15,556 bases of DNA from Chloroflexota bacterium (GTDB taxonomy: Bacteria > Chloroflexota > Limnocylindria > QHBO01): contig JAGXHP010000169.1 of assembly GCA_024636135.1 (NCBI GenBank), positions 1 through 15,556 on the forward strand, in the 5' to 3' direction. Under the pieces are notes generated by a model. The model was not told the origin of the DNA. It saw nothing but the letters and a program-made list of their open reading frames with translations, and did not search any database. The position numbers and the translations under genes were made by a program. This document shows positions 1-6,527 of the stretch, piece by piece. Each line of letters begins with the position of its first letter. Position 1 is the stretch's first letter.

Positions 1-295
1 ACTTGCTGAACAGCATCGGGTAGGCAGGCGGCTCGATCGACTGCTCGCGGCAGTGGTCGTGATAGTTCAGCCCGACGCAAATGATCTTCCCCGGCCGCCC
101 GATCGGCGCCAGCGGGGCGATGTCGGCGTCTACGGGCGTCCCCGCCAGACCGTAGAGCTGCTCGACCGGGATGCCCGCGGCCAGCAGCTCCCCGATGTCG
201 GTGGCGCCGGTGGCATCGGTGAGGTCCCGGAGTCCACCATCGAGGCGTACGGCGAGGCGAGGATGCCTGTCGTGGGCGTGGGAGATCAGCTGCAC
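1..295 (-). CDS. Fumarylacetoacetate hydrolase (FAH) family protein, N-terminal part
   Basis: The reverse strand reads open from a GTG at 293-295 to the window edge, giving 98 residues; the C-terminal catalytic part lies outside. Residues 69-84 read GKIICVGLNYHDHCRE, followed by PPAYPMLFSK, which is the characteristic entry into the FAH fold (usual form KI-CVGLNY-DH-E, then P--P-LF-K). The first 65 residues match the small N-terminal domain seen in this family. Members cleave or hydrate 2-keto acids, for example acylpyruvase or 2-keto-4-pentenoate hydratase; the metal-binding Glu/Asp residues that would narrow the activity are not in the window. I chose GTG because no better start lies upstream in frame and a TATACT hexamer sits 7 nt before it, as for a leaderless mRNA. 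Family assignment is firm; substrate is unknown. Confidence 0.85.
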   Translation of the reverse strand, partial: MQLISHAHDRHPRLAVRLDGGLRDLTDATGATDIGELLAAGIPVEQLYGLAGTPVDADIAPLAPIGRPGKIICVGLNYHDHCREQSIEPPAYPMLFSK

Positions 296-302
296 GCGGC
301 CG

Positions 303-308
303 AGTATA
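303..308 (-). promoter_or_regulatory. -10 promoter hexamer TATACT for the FAH-family gene
   Basis: On the minus strand TATACT (5 of 6 match to TATAAT) ends 7 nt before the GTG start. Transcription from it would begin at or next to the start codon, so the message would be leaderless. No Shine-Dalgarno sequence is visible. No convincing -35 box is seen. The hexamer lies just beyond the stop codon of the upstream gene, so read-through from that gene is also possible. Confidence 0.45.
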
Positions 309-314
309 GAAAGG

Positions 315-740
315 TCACGGCTCGCTGAAGTACGCGCGCGCCGCGGGTCGAAGCAGGCCGATGACGAGCCCGATGGTCAGCACCGCGCCGAGTGGCACGG
401 TGAGCAGGTACCAGCCGTTGGCCGCCTGCGGCGGGAAGTCCAGCAGCACCGGGGGCAGCCCTGCCAGGATCGGGACCGGCAGGAACGCGATGGCCACGGC
501 GAACCGGTGGGCGACCTGCTTGCGCTGGAGCGCGGTCGTCACCCCGAACAGGACGGCGGCCAGCTCCAGCATCATGAAGATGCCCAGGATGCTGAACGGC
601 GCGCGCTCGCTGAAGTCGATGAACTGCACGATGCGACCGAGCAGCAGCCCGGTGATCGCCAGGAGACCGAAGGCCCACGCGAACCAGAGGCGGACGGCGA
701 CCGGAGTCGCGCCGGGTTGAGGATCGTTGCGGGGATGCAT
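315..740 (-). CDS. Four-helix integral membrane protein, function unknown
   Basis: A 141-residue protein with four hydrophobic segments at about residues 17-36, 48-69, 79-100 and 110-131, joined by short loops. I do not recognise the family. The ATG at 738-740 is preferred over an in-frame ATG at 780-782, because the longer form adds an Arg-rich tail before the first helix and a TACGAT hexamer lies 8 nt before 740. A charged loop with LQRKQ follows helix 2 and probably faces the cytoplasm by the positive-inside rule. The stop is 19 bp from the FAH-family start on the same strand, so the two may share a transcript. The gene is divergent from the histidine kinase at 806, 65 bp away. Membrane location is clear; role is not. 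Confidence 0.7.
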   Translation of the reverse strand: MHPRNDPQPGATPVAVRLWFAWAFGLLAITGLLLGRIVQFIDFSERAPFSILGIFMMLELAAVLFGVTTALQRKQVAHRFAVAIAFLPVPILAGLPPVLLDFPPQAANGWYLLTVPLGAVLTIGLVIGLLRPAARAYFSEP

Positions 741-748
741 GCGCGGGG

Positions 749-754
749 ATCGTA
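749..754 (-). promoter_or_regulatory. -10 hexamer TACGAT for the four-helix membrane protein
   Basis: TACGAT on the minus strand fits the TANNNT pattern of -10 boxes in GC-rich bacteria. It lies 8 nt before the ATG at 740, so transcription would begin about at the start codon. No Shine-Dalgarno and no clear -35 box are visible. Confidence 0.35.
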
Positions 755-793
755 GCAAGGTGGCCGCCCATCGCGGGACCACGGGCCCAGCCC

Positions 794-799
794 TACCAT
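794..799 (+). promoter_or_regulatory. -10 hexamer TACCAT for the histidine kinase operon
   Basis: TACCAT (TANNNT type) ends 6 nt before the ATG at 806, with no Shine-Dalgarno between. The arrangement fits a leaderless message for the kinase gene. It lies in the 65-bp divergent spacer shared with the membrane protein on the other strand. The -35 region is not convincing. Confidence 0.4.
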
Positions 800-805
800 G
801 CGGCC

Positions 806-2314
806 ATGGGCTGGCTTGCGGAGCTGTTCGAGACCAATCGCATCATCGTCCTGTCCGTCTACGGCCAGGTCTTCTTCGTCATGGGCCTGGCCGTCGCGTT
901 CCAGAGCCGGCGCCGCTCGCGCCTGCCCCTCGCTGGCCCGCTGGGCTGGCTGGCGGCATTCGGCATCGTCCACGGTCTCATGGAGTGGGGCTACCTCTTC
1001 GTCCCGATTCAGGCCGGCTTCCTGCCACAGGCGATCATCGAGGCCCTGCTCCTGCTCCAACTGCTCCTCAAGCCGCTCAGCTTCGCCCTGCTGTTTCAGT
1101 TCGGCGTCGAGCTCCTGCACAGCGCCCGAGGAGGGCAGGCCCCGAAGTTCTCGCTCCTCCGCGCTGTGCCGGCGGTGAGCCTGGTGCTCTGGGCGGTGGC
1201 AACCCTCGCCATCTCTGCCCTCATCGCACCCGGGCCGGCGCCCGACCCGCGTCCGTGGCTTCCCTCGCCTGATCTCCTCCCCGCCCTGGCGGCGGTCGGC
1301 CAGCCGCTGGCGGTGGGCGACGTGGTCGCGAGGCTGATGATCGCCCTCCCCGGCGCGGTCGTCGCCGCCATCGGGCTGCGACGCGTCAGGCGATTGCTGG
1401 GAAGCAGTCCAGCGCCATCCGGCGCATCGGCCCTGGGGGTCGCCTCCATCGCGTTCGTCGTGTACGCGCTCGTGGCTGGCCTCGTGCCGCTCCCGGCGCC
1501 GTTCCTCCCGGCATCGGTCCTCAACGGGCAGGTGGTGCTCGATACGCTGGGGGTCCCGATCGAAGTGTTCCGGTCGCTGACCGGCCTCGCCATCGCCGTG
1601 GCCATCATTCTCAGCCTCGAAGTATTCGAGCACGAGACCGATCGCACGCTGGCCGAGGCCCGCCGTCGCGAGCTCCTGCTGCGCGAGCGCGAACGCATCG
1701 GGCGCGACCTCCACGACGGGATCATCCAGTCGATCTACGCGGCGGGCCTGCACCTCGAGCAGGCGTCGGCGGAGGTGGGCAGCGATCCCGATGCCACCCG
1801 ATCCCGCATCGGCACCGTGATGGGCGAGCTGAATCGCATCACGCAGGACATCCGCGGCACGATCTTCGACCTGCGCTCCGGTGAGCTCGAGGCGCGCGAT
1901 GCCGAAGCCATCGTGCTGGCCGTCGCGGACGAGCTCCAGGCACACACGCTCGTCACCCTCGAGATCCGGTCCGAGGGTGCCTTCCGCCCGCGGCTGACGC
2001 CCGACCAGGCGGACCATCTGCGGCACATCGCGATCGAGGCCTTCAGCAACGTCCTGCGCCACGCGCGCGCCAGCACGGTGACCGTCGCGATGGCATGCGA
2101 GCCGGAGCGATTCCGACTCGAGATCCGAGATGACGGCCGCGGCTTCGACCCGGTTGCGACGGAGGCAACGGCGGGCGGGCGGGCGCAGGGTCTCGCCAAC
2201 ATCCGGCGTCGCGCGGAGCTGTTGGGTGCCGAGCTCGCGGTGGAGGCCGCCGACGGGCGCGGCACCACGTTGTCCCTTACGATGCCGGTGGCGACCGTCC
2301 GCCAACCGACATGA
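806..2314 (+). CDS. Membrane sensor histidine kinase, NarL/DegS (HisKA_3) type
   Basis: This 502-residue protein should autophosphorylate on a histidine and pass the phosphate to the regulator encoded next. The first 275 residues hold about seven hydrophobic segments (near 13-32, 42-66, 75-100, 117-141, 172-190, 209-230 and 252-274) with no large extracytoplasmic domain, so the signal is probably sensed in or at the membrane. A charged linker leads to the HisKA_3 phosphoacceptor motif ERERIGRDLHDGIIQSI with His303. The HATPase domain follows: N-box around Asn415 (EAFSNVLRHA), G-box DDGRGFDP at 442-449, and a second glycine stretch near GLANIRRRAELLG. All catalytic boxes are intact. The stop overlaps the next ATG (ATGA at 2311-2314), indicating translational coupling. 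The signal cannot be deduced from the sequence. Confidence 0.93.
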   Translation: MGWLAELFETNRIIVLSVYGQVFFVMGLAVAFQSRRRSRLPLAGPLGWLAAFGIVHGLMEWGYLFVPIQAGFLPQAIIEALLLLQLLLKPLSFALLFQFGVELLHSARGGQAPKFSLLRAVPAVSLVLWAVATLAISALIAPGPAPDPRPWLPSPDLLPALAAVGQPLAVGDVVARLMIALPGAVVAAIGLRRVRRLLGSSPAPSGASALGVASIAFVVYALVAGLVPLPAPFLPASVLNGQVVLDTLGVPIEVFRSLTGLAIAVAIILSLEVFEHETDRTLAEARRRELLLRERERIGRDLHDGIIQSIYAAGLHLEQASAEVGSDPDATRSRIGTVMGELNRITQDIRGTIFDLRSGELEARDAEAIVLAVADELQAHTLVTLEIRSEGAFRPRLTPDQADHLRHIAIEAFSNVLRHARASTVTVAMACEPERFRLEIRDDGRGFDPVATEATAGGRAQGLANIRRRAELLGAELAVEAADGRGTTLSLTMPVATVRQPT

Positions 2315-3009
2315 CCGAACCACTTCACGACCCCACCGCTCCGGCCGACGACGTGCGCATCCTCATCGCCGACGACCACGAGGTCGTGCGCATCGGCCTC
2401 GCCTCGCTGCTCGATCGGCAGCCGGGCTTCAGCGTCGTGGCCGAAGCCGGTTCCGGGGACGAGGCCGTGCGCGAGGCACGACGCCTGCGGCCCGACGTGG
2501 TCGTGATGGACATTCGCATGCCGAACGGGTCCGGCATCGACGCATGCCGAACGATCACCGGCGAGCTGCCCGCGACACCGGTGGTGATGCTCACCAGCTA
2601 TGCGGACTCGGAGGCGCTCTTCGCCGCGATCGACGCCGGTGCCTCGGGATACGTGCTCAAGCGGGTCGGATCCACCGAGCTGGTCGACGCGGTCCGGACG
2701 GTTGCCGCCGGCGGCTCGCTGCTCGACCCGTCGGTCACGAAGCGCGTGCTGGACCGCATTCGCAGCACGAGCCGGCTCGAGGAAGCGGGGGCGTTCGCCG
2801 ATCTCACCGAACAGGAGCGCCGCGTCCTCGCCCACGTGGCCGACGGCGCCTCGAACCGCTTCATCGCGGACCGCATGGGCCTCGCGGAGAAGACCGTCCG
2901 CAACTACGTCTCGAACGTGCTCGCCAAGCTGTCGCTGGAGAGCCGAGCCCAGGCCACCGCGTACGCCATTCGCCACCGGCTTCCCGAGCTCGACGACCGC
3001 GACGGATGA
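2311..3009 (+). CDS. LuxR/NarL-family response regulator
   Basis: A 232-residue DNA-binding regulator and the evident partner of the upstream kinase. The receiver domain (about 15-133) has the acidic pair Asp21-Asp22, phosphoacceptor Asp67 (VVVMDIRMP), Thr95 and Lys117. A LuxR-type helix-turn-helix spans about 163-222 (DLTEQERRVLAHVADGASNR, then LAEKTVRNYVSNVLAKL), with the recognition helix around KTVRNYVSNV. The HTH wording resembles DevR/DosR-type regulators, but this similarity alone does not imply oxygen or redox sensing. The start overlaps the kinase stop (ATGA), and its own stop overlaps the next gene's ATG in the same way. Its targets are unknown; I see no clear inverted-repeat operator before the operon, so autoregulation is unproven. 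Confidence 0.93.
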   Translation: MTEPLHDPTAPADDVRILIADDHEVVRIGLASLLDRQPGFSVVAEAGSGDEAVREARRLRPDVVVMDIRMPNGSGIDACRTITGELPATPVVMLTSYADSEALFAAIDAGASGYVLKRVGSTELVDAVRTVAAGGSLLDPSVTKRVLDRIRSTSRLEEAGAFADLTEQERRVLAHVADGASNRFIADRMGLAEKTVRNYVSNVLAKLSLESRAQATAYAIRHRLPELDDRDG

Positions 3010-3647
3010 GGCCCTTCATCCGAGGCATCGGTATCGCCGGGGCGATGATCCTCTTGCTCGCCGCGTGCGTGGCGGTCGAGACTCCGTCGCCCAGCGCGCC
3101 GCAGACCCCGACCCCGACCGATGCGCCGACCGATGCGCCGACCGCAGCGCCGACGGAATCGGCCTCCCCCACCGCCTCGCCGGAACCGCCCCTGAGCCTC
3201 GACCTGCCCGACGGCAGCGACCCACGCGTGGTGGCCGCCAGCGTCGACGCGCAGATCGGTGCCGACGAGGGGACGCTGACGGTCACCGTCACGAGCACGG
3301 CGACGGAGCGCATCGACGAGCTCGTGGTGCGCTGGTCGAGCGAGCTCGACGAGGCCCTGTTCCTGGCCCCGTTCACCCCGAGCGACGACCGCATTCGCGA
3401 CGGTGGACCGCCGCTCGTGCAGCCCTGGACGAAGTGGGTGATCGGCCCCGGCGAGCGGGGTGAGCCCGACGGGACCACCTCGGTGGGTTGGGGCCCGCTC
3501 CTGCCGGGCGCCACCCTGGCGATCCCGCTCGACGCGACGCGTCGCGTGCCGGGTCCGATGGCGTTCGACCTCCAGCTGCTGTCCGGAAACGATCTGCTCA
3601 CCTTCGAGGGCGGGGGCCCAGCCGAGATCCGCGTCGAGATTCCCTGA
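3006..3647 (+). CDS. Lipoprotein with TP/A-rich linker and beta-rich domain, function unknown
   Basis: A 213-residue protein starting with a lipoprotein signal: Arg2/Arg6, a hydrophobic core, then lipobox LLAAC with Cys21. Residues 25-60 form a low-complexity linker of Pro, Thr, Ala and Ser, partly made by a 12-nt tandem DNA repeat (TDAP, TDAP, TAAP). The remaining 150 residues (from LSLDLPDGSDPRVV) have alternating beta-strand character with TLTVTVTSTATERI, like an Ig-type sandwich, but I recognise no family. The ATG overlaps the regulator stop (ATGA at 3006-3009). The reading frame stays open far upstream, to about 2130, but that stretch is the out-of-frame shadow of the kinase and regulator. 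Its place in the operon suggests a signal-input or output partner at the outer face of the membrane; this is inference. Confidence 0.8.
   Translation: MRPFIRGIGIAGAMILLLAACVAVETPSPSAPQTPTPTDAPTDAPTAAPTESASPTASPEPPLSLDLPDGSDPRVVAASVDAQIGADEGTLTVTVTSTATERIDELVVRWSSELDEALFLAPFTPSDDRIRDGGPPLVQPWTKWVIGPGERGEPDGTTSVGWGPLLPGATLAIPLDATRRVPGPMAFDLQLLSGNDLLTFEGGGPAEIRVEIP
3117..3152 (+). repeat. 12-nt tandem repeat in the lipoprotein linker
   Basis: Two perfect copies of ACCGATGCGCCG (3117-3128, 3129-3140) and a third with a change (3141-3152, ACCGCAGCGCCG). They encode the linker units TDAP, TDAP and TAAP. The unit is a multiple of three, so copy-number change would lengthen or shorten the linker without a frameshift. 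Confidence 0.85.
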
Positions 3648-4348
3648 TGCGTCCCATCCTCCCGGCGTGGACCGAGGCCGATGCCGACCTCCATGCCCGA
3701 CTCGGTGCCGCGATCGACCCCGATCGCAAGGTTCTCGGTGCTCTCGAGCGGATCACACCGCTCGGCGGAAGGCGCATCGCCGACGTCGGAACGGGGATCG
3801 GCCACTACCCGATGCTGCTGGCCCGGCGCACCGGCCGCACGTATGGCGTCGAGTCCGACCCTTCCCTGCGGGCCGAGGCACAGCGCCGCGTGGCTGACGC
3901 CCATCAGCCGAACATCCGCATCGTCGACGGCACGCCCCTCGCACTTCCCCTGCGGGATGGTGCGGTCGACATCGTTCTCACCAGCCTCATCGACCCGGAC
4001 GACGGGTCACTGCCCGCCATCGAGGAAGCGTGGCGGGTGCTCCGGCCCGGTGGACGCCTGATCGCCATCGGCCACTACGGTCGTGATGACGTGTCCGCCC
4101 TTCTCGAGCCGGAGGTGGTCGAGCATGCGCTTGAGGCGACGCGGCGCCGCACCGGCTGGTGGCTCCGCAACGGCTTCAAGATCAAGGTGGTTCACGCTCG
4201 CTTGGACCTCGGCGACCGGGAGACCGCGCACGAGCTGCTGCCGCGCCTGTACGGCGATCGTGGCCGCGCCTTCCTGATGGGTCCCCATTCCTCCTCGCTG
4301 AAGCTCAACCTGGGCCTCTATCACCAGGCGCGCGCCGTCACCGATTAA
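3647..4348 (+). CDS. Class I SAM-dependent methyltransferase (UbiE-like)
   Basis: A 233-residue protein of the Rossmann-fold methyltransferase type. Motif I is IADVGTGIGHYP (44-55), the acidic ribose-binding residue is Glu69 (GVESDPS), followed by DGTPLALPLRDGAVDIVLTS (94-113) and a post-motif segment AWRVLRPGGRLIAIG (128-142). This is the layout of Methyltransf_11/UbiE enzymes. The C-terminal 80 residues, with WWLRNGFKIKVVHARLDLG, are probably the substrate cap and I cannot identify the acceptor. The start shares one base with the lipoprotein stop (TGATG at 3645-3649), making it the last of four coupled genes. The ATG at 3647 is preferred over the frame's upstream extension, which lies inside the lipoprotein gene. 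Substrate could be a small molecule, lipid or protein; no evidence decides. Confidence 0.82.
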   Translation: MRPILPAWTEADADLHARLGAAIDPDRKVLGALERITPLGGRRIADVGTGIGHYPMLLARRTGRTYGVESDPSLRAEAQRRVADAHQPNIRIVDGTPLALPLRDGAVDIVLTSLIDPDDGSLPAIEEAWRVLRPGGRLIAIGHYGRDDVSALLEPEVVEHALEATRRRTGWWLRNGFKIKVVHARLDLGDRETAHELLPRLYGDRGRAFLMGPHSSSLKLNLGLYHQARAVTD

Positions 4349-4362
4349 TCTGCGCAGACGCC

Positions 4363-4391
4363 TTGCGAGCAACCGGGGCGCCGGATATGAT
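4363..4391 (+). promoter_or_regulatory. Sigma70-type promoter TTGCGA-17-TATGAT
   Basis: A -35 box TTGCGA (4363-4368) and a -10 box TATGAT (4386-4391, 5 of 6) are separated by exactly 17 nt. Expected transcription start is about 4397-4400, directly at the foot of the perfect hairpin 4400-4440. It would drive either a short hairpin RNA or a roughly 140-nt leader of the aldehyde dehydrogenase operon. Confidence 0.6.
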
Positions 4392-4399
4392 CACCCCGT

Positions 4400-4440
4400 C
4401 CGAAGGCCAGGCTCTTCTCCCCCCGGAGCCTGGCCTTCGG
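4400..4440 (+). terminator. Perfect 15-bp hairpin, terminator-like or leader element
   Basis: Left arm CCGAAGGCCAGGCTC (4400-4414) pairs without mismatch with GAGCCTGGCCTTCGG (4426-4440), leaving an 11-nt loop rich in C and T. No T-tract follows on either strand, so it is not a standard intrinsic terminator. It begins 52 nt after the methyltransferase stop and could mark the 3' end of that operon. It also lies at the start point predicted from the promoter at 4363-4391, so it may instead be the 5' end of another RNA. Confidence 0.6.
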
Positions 4441-4460
4441 CGTGTCCGCCGAGCGTCCGG

Positions 4461-4469
4461 TGCGATAAT
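4461..4469 (+). promoter_or_regulatory. Possible extended -10 promoter TGC-GATAAT
   Basis: GATAAT (4464-4469, 5 of 6) preceded by TG one base upstream makes an extended -10 element. Transcription would begin near 4476, giving a leader of about 60 nt for the aldehyde dehydrogenase at 4539. No clear -35 box is present, as is usual for extended -10 sites. It could be a second promoter besides 4363-4391. Confidence 0.4.
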
Positions 4470-4517
4470 GCCGTCACGTCCTTGTCCCCACCCGGGTCGA
4501 GATCGACCCGCCCACGC

Positions 4518-4523
4518 AGGAGG
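4518..4523 (+). promoter_or_regulatory. Shine-Dalgarno AGGAGG of the aldehyde dehydrogenase
   Basis: A full AGGAGG ends 15 nt before the ATG at 4539. The spacing is longer than the usual 5-10 nt, but no start codon lies nearer in frame. It supports 4539 over the internal ATG at 4557. Confidence 0.55.
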
Positions 4524-4538
4524 CACGCGTCCGCTCAG

Positions 4539-6131
4539 ATGGCCACCACGCCGCGCATGAAGATCACCTACGCCACGCTGTCCGCGGACAACGAGGAGCT
4601 CCAAACATCATTCGACGCGGCCGTCGAGCGCGCCCGCGCCGGGCTGGGACGCACATACCCGATGCTCATCGGCGGCGAGGAGCGCATGCGGGACGAGACC
4701 TTCGAGGACCGTTCGCCGATCGACACCGATGTCGTCATTGCACGCTTCCCGGTCGGGACCCGCGAGGACGTGCGGGACGCCATCGCCGCGGCTCGAGCGG
4801 CGTTCCCCGCCTGGCGCAACACGCCGTGGCGCGAGCGCCTGGCCATCCTGCGCCGAGCGGCGGACCTCATCAGCGAGCGGCAGTTCGACTACGCGGCGCT
4901 CATGGCGCTCGAGGTCGGCAAGAACCGCCTCGAGGCGCTGGGTGACGTCGAGGAGACGGCCGACCTCCTGCGCTACTACGGCGACGAGTTCGAGAAGGCC
5001 GATGGCTTCGTGAAGCCGCTCGGATCGCTCTCGCCGATCGAGTCCACGCGCTCCGTTCTCCGTCCGTACGGCGTCTTCGGCGTCATCAGCCCGTTCAATT
5101 TCCCGATGGCGCTGGCAGGCGGCCCCGCCGGCGGGGCGATGATCGCCGGCAACACCGTGGTGCTGAAACCGAGCAGCGACGCCCCGTTGAGCGGCTGGAA
5201 GTTCGGCGAAGCCCTCCGCGACGCAGGGCTTCCCGATGGCGTCTTCAACCTTGTCACCGGCCCGGGCGAGACGGTCGGAGCTGAGCTCCAGGAGAATCCG
5301 GGGATCGACGGGATGGTCTTCACCGGCTCGTACGAGGTCGGGATGAAGCTCTATCGCAGCTTCACCAAGGACTATCCGCGGCCGATCATCACCGAGATGG
5401 GCGGAAAGAACCCGGCCATCGTGACCCGCCACGCCGACCTCGACGAGGCCGCGGAGGGCGTCATGCGCTCGGCATTCGGCTTCGATGGGCAGAAATGCAG
5501 CGCGAACTCGCGCGTCTACGTCGAGAAGCCGGTGGCGGCCGAGTTCGTCGCCAAGCTGGTCGAGAAGGCGCGAGACATCACGGTCGGCGACCCGACGCAG
5601 CGCGAGACTTGGATGGGTCCCGTCATCAACCAGCGCGCGCTCGACACGTTCCAGCGAGCCGTCGACGACGCGAAGGCCAGCGGCGGCTCGATCGCGCTCG
5701 GTGGCGAGGTCCTGCGGACCGCGGACACCGAACGCGGCTTCTTCCCGACGCCCACCGTGGTGACCGGGCTGCCGCTCGAGCACCGACTCTATCGCGACGA
5801 GCTCTTCGTCCCGTTCCTGGTGGTGGGCGAGGTCGACTCGCTCGACGAGGCCCTCACCGAGGCGAACGCCAGCGAGTACGGCCTGACGGCCGGCATCTTC
5901 AGCCACGACGACGCCGAGGTGCAGCGCTTCCTCGACACCATCCAGGCCGGCGTGGTGTACGTGAACCGACGCGCGGGTGCCACGACCGGCGCCTGGCCGG
6001 GGATCCAGAGCTTCGGCGGCTGGAAGGGATCCGGCTCATCCGGGAAGAGCGGCCTCGGGCCGTATTACGTCCAGCAGTTCCTTCGTGAGCAGTCGCAGAC
6101 CGTGATCGGCGACGAGCCAAGCGGCCAGTGA
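4539..6131 (+). CDS. Aldehyde dehydrogenase, probable 1-pyrroline-5-carboxylate dehydrogenase type
   Basis: A 530-residue NAD(P)-dependent aldehyde dehydrogenase. It should oxidise an aldehyde, most likely glutamate gamma-semialdehyde to glutamate. Visible catalytic residues are Asn187 (ISPFNFPMA), Glu286 (TEMGGKNP) and nucleophile Cys320 (FDGQKCSANSR), with the cofactor segment GNTVVLKPSS. An N-terminal extension before IGGEE and the C-terminal block GAWPGIQSFGGWKGSGSSGK followed by GPYYVQQFLREQSQT resemble P5C dehydrogenases (PruA/RocA group) more than ordinary fatty or sugar aldehyde enzymes. Substrate is inferred from this likeness only. No proline dehydrogenase lies nearby, so ornithine via an aminotransferase such as that at 7961 is a more likely P5C source. 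The stop overlaps the next start (GTGA at 6128-6131), making it first gene of a four-gene set. Confidence 0.85.
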   Translation: MATTPRMKITYATLSADNEELQTSFDAAVERARAGLGRTYPMLIGGEERMRDETFEDRSPIDTDVVIARFPVGTREDVRDAIAAARAAFPAWRNTPWRERLAILRRAADLISERQFDYAALMALEVGKNRLEALGDVEETADLLRYYGDEFEKADGFVKPLGSLSPIESTRSVLRPYGVFGVISPFNFPMALAGGPAGGAMIAGNTVVLKPSSDAPLSGWKFGEALRDAGLPDGVFNLVTGPGETVGAELQENPGIDGMVFTGSYEVGMKLYRSFTKDYPRPIITEMGGKNPAIVTRHADLDEAAEGVMRSAFGFDGQKCSANSRVYVEKPVAAEFVAKLVEKARDITVGDPTQRETWMGPVINQRALDTFQRAVDDAKASGGSIALGGEVLRTADTERGFFPTPTVVTGLPLEHRLYRDELFVPFLVVGEVDSLDEALTEANASEYGLTAGIFSHDDAEVQRFLDTIQAGVVYVNRRAGATTGAWPGIQSFGGWKGSGSSGKSGLGPYYVQQFLREQSQTVIGDEPSGQ

Positions 6132-6523
6132 CCGCCGATCTCACGATCGTCGAGCCCTCGGGCTGGTTCTCCGTCCAGCTGCGCTACGCGTACCTCTCGG
6201 GCGAGCACGAGACCGTGACGCTGGTCGAGGATCGCGTGATCCTGCTCGAAGGCCCCGACGAGGAGGCGGCCCTCGGACGCGCCGTGGAGCTGGCCCCCGA
6301 TTACGAGGACGACTACGAGACCGAGGGCGGCGAATCGGGCGCCATCCGCTTCGAGGGCATCGTCGCGATCAAGGAGCTCGACGATCCGCCGGGCCACGGA
6401 ACCGAGGTGTGGCACGAATTCATGTCGCCCGACCCGTCTCGGTCCGAGATCGACGACGAGGGCGAGCCGCTTCCGCCGGTCTACCCGGAGGAGATGGCCT
6501 TCCCGCGCGCCCGCGACGACTGA
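6128..6523 (+). CDS. Small acidic DUF4288-like protein
   Basis: A 131-residue, strongly acidic soluble protein with a GTG start that overlaps the dehydrogenase stop (GTGA). It opens the conserved core with GWFSVQLRYAYLSG (12-25), continues with VEDRVILLEGPDEEAALGRA, and ends the core with GIVAIKELDDPPGHGTEVW. That order, W-FSV, a long strand, an E-rich helix and a late GTEVW, matches my memory of the DUF4288 family. The C-terminal 30 residues are Pro/Glu/Asp-rich and probably disordered. No function is established for the family. Tight coupling to the dehydrogenase and the 4-nt gap to pyrD argue for co-expression. It could be a small accessory or regulatory protein. The family call is from memory and unverified. 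Confidence 0.6.
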   Translation: MTADLTIVEPSGWFSVQLRYAYLSGEHETVTLVEDRVILLEGPDEEAALGRAVELAPDYEDDYETEGGESGAIRFEGIVAIKELDDPPGHGTEVWHEFMSPDPSRSEIDDEGEPLPPVYPEEMAFPRARDD

Positions 6524-6527
6524 CCCG

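Noticed and set aside
572..2323. Long minus-strand open frame opposite the histidine kinase
   Set aside because: Its product is Arg/Asp/Glu/Gln-rich without any domain, as expected from the complement of a GC-rich gene, whereas the plus strand encodes an intact kinase with all catalytic boxes.
2130..3005. Upstream extension of the lipoprotein reading frame
   Set aside because: It is an Arg-rich out-of-frame shadow of the kinase and regulator; the ATG at 3006 begins a clear lipoprotein signal.
4608..5906. Minus-strand open frame opposite the P5C-dehydrogenase-like gene
   Set aside because: No recognisable domain, antisense composition bias, and the plus-strand gene has conserved catalytic residues.
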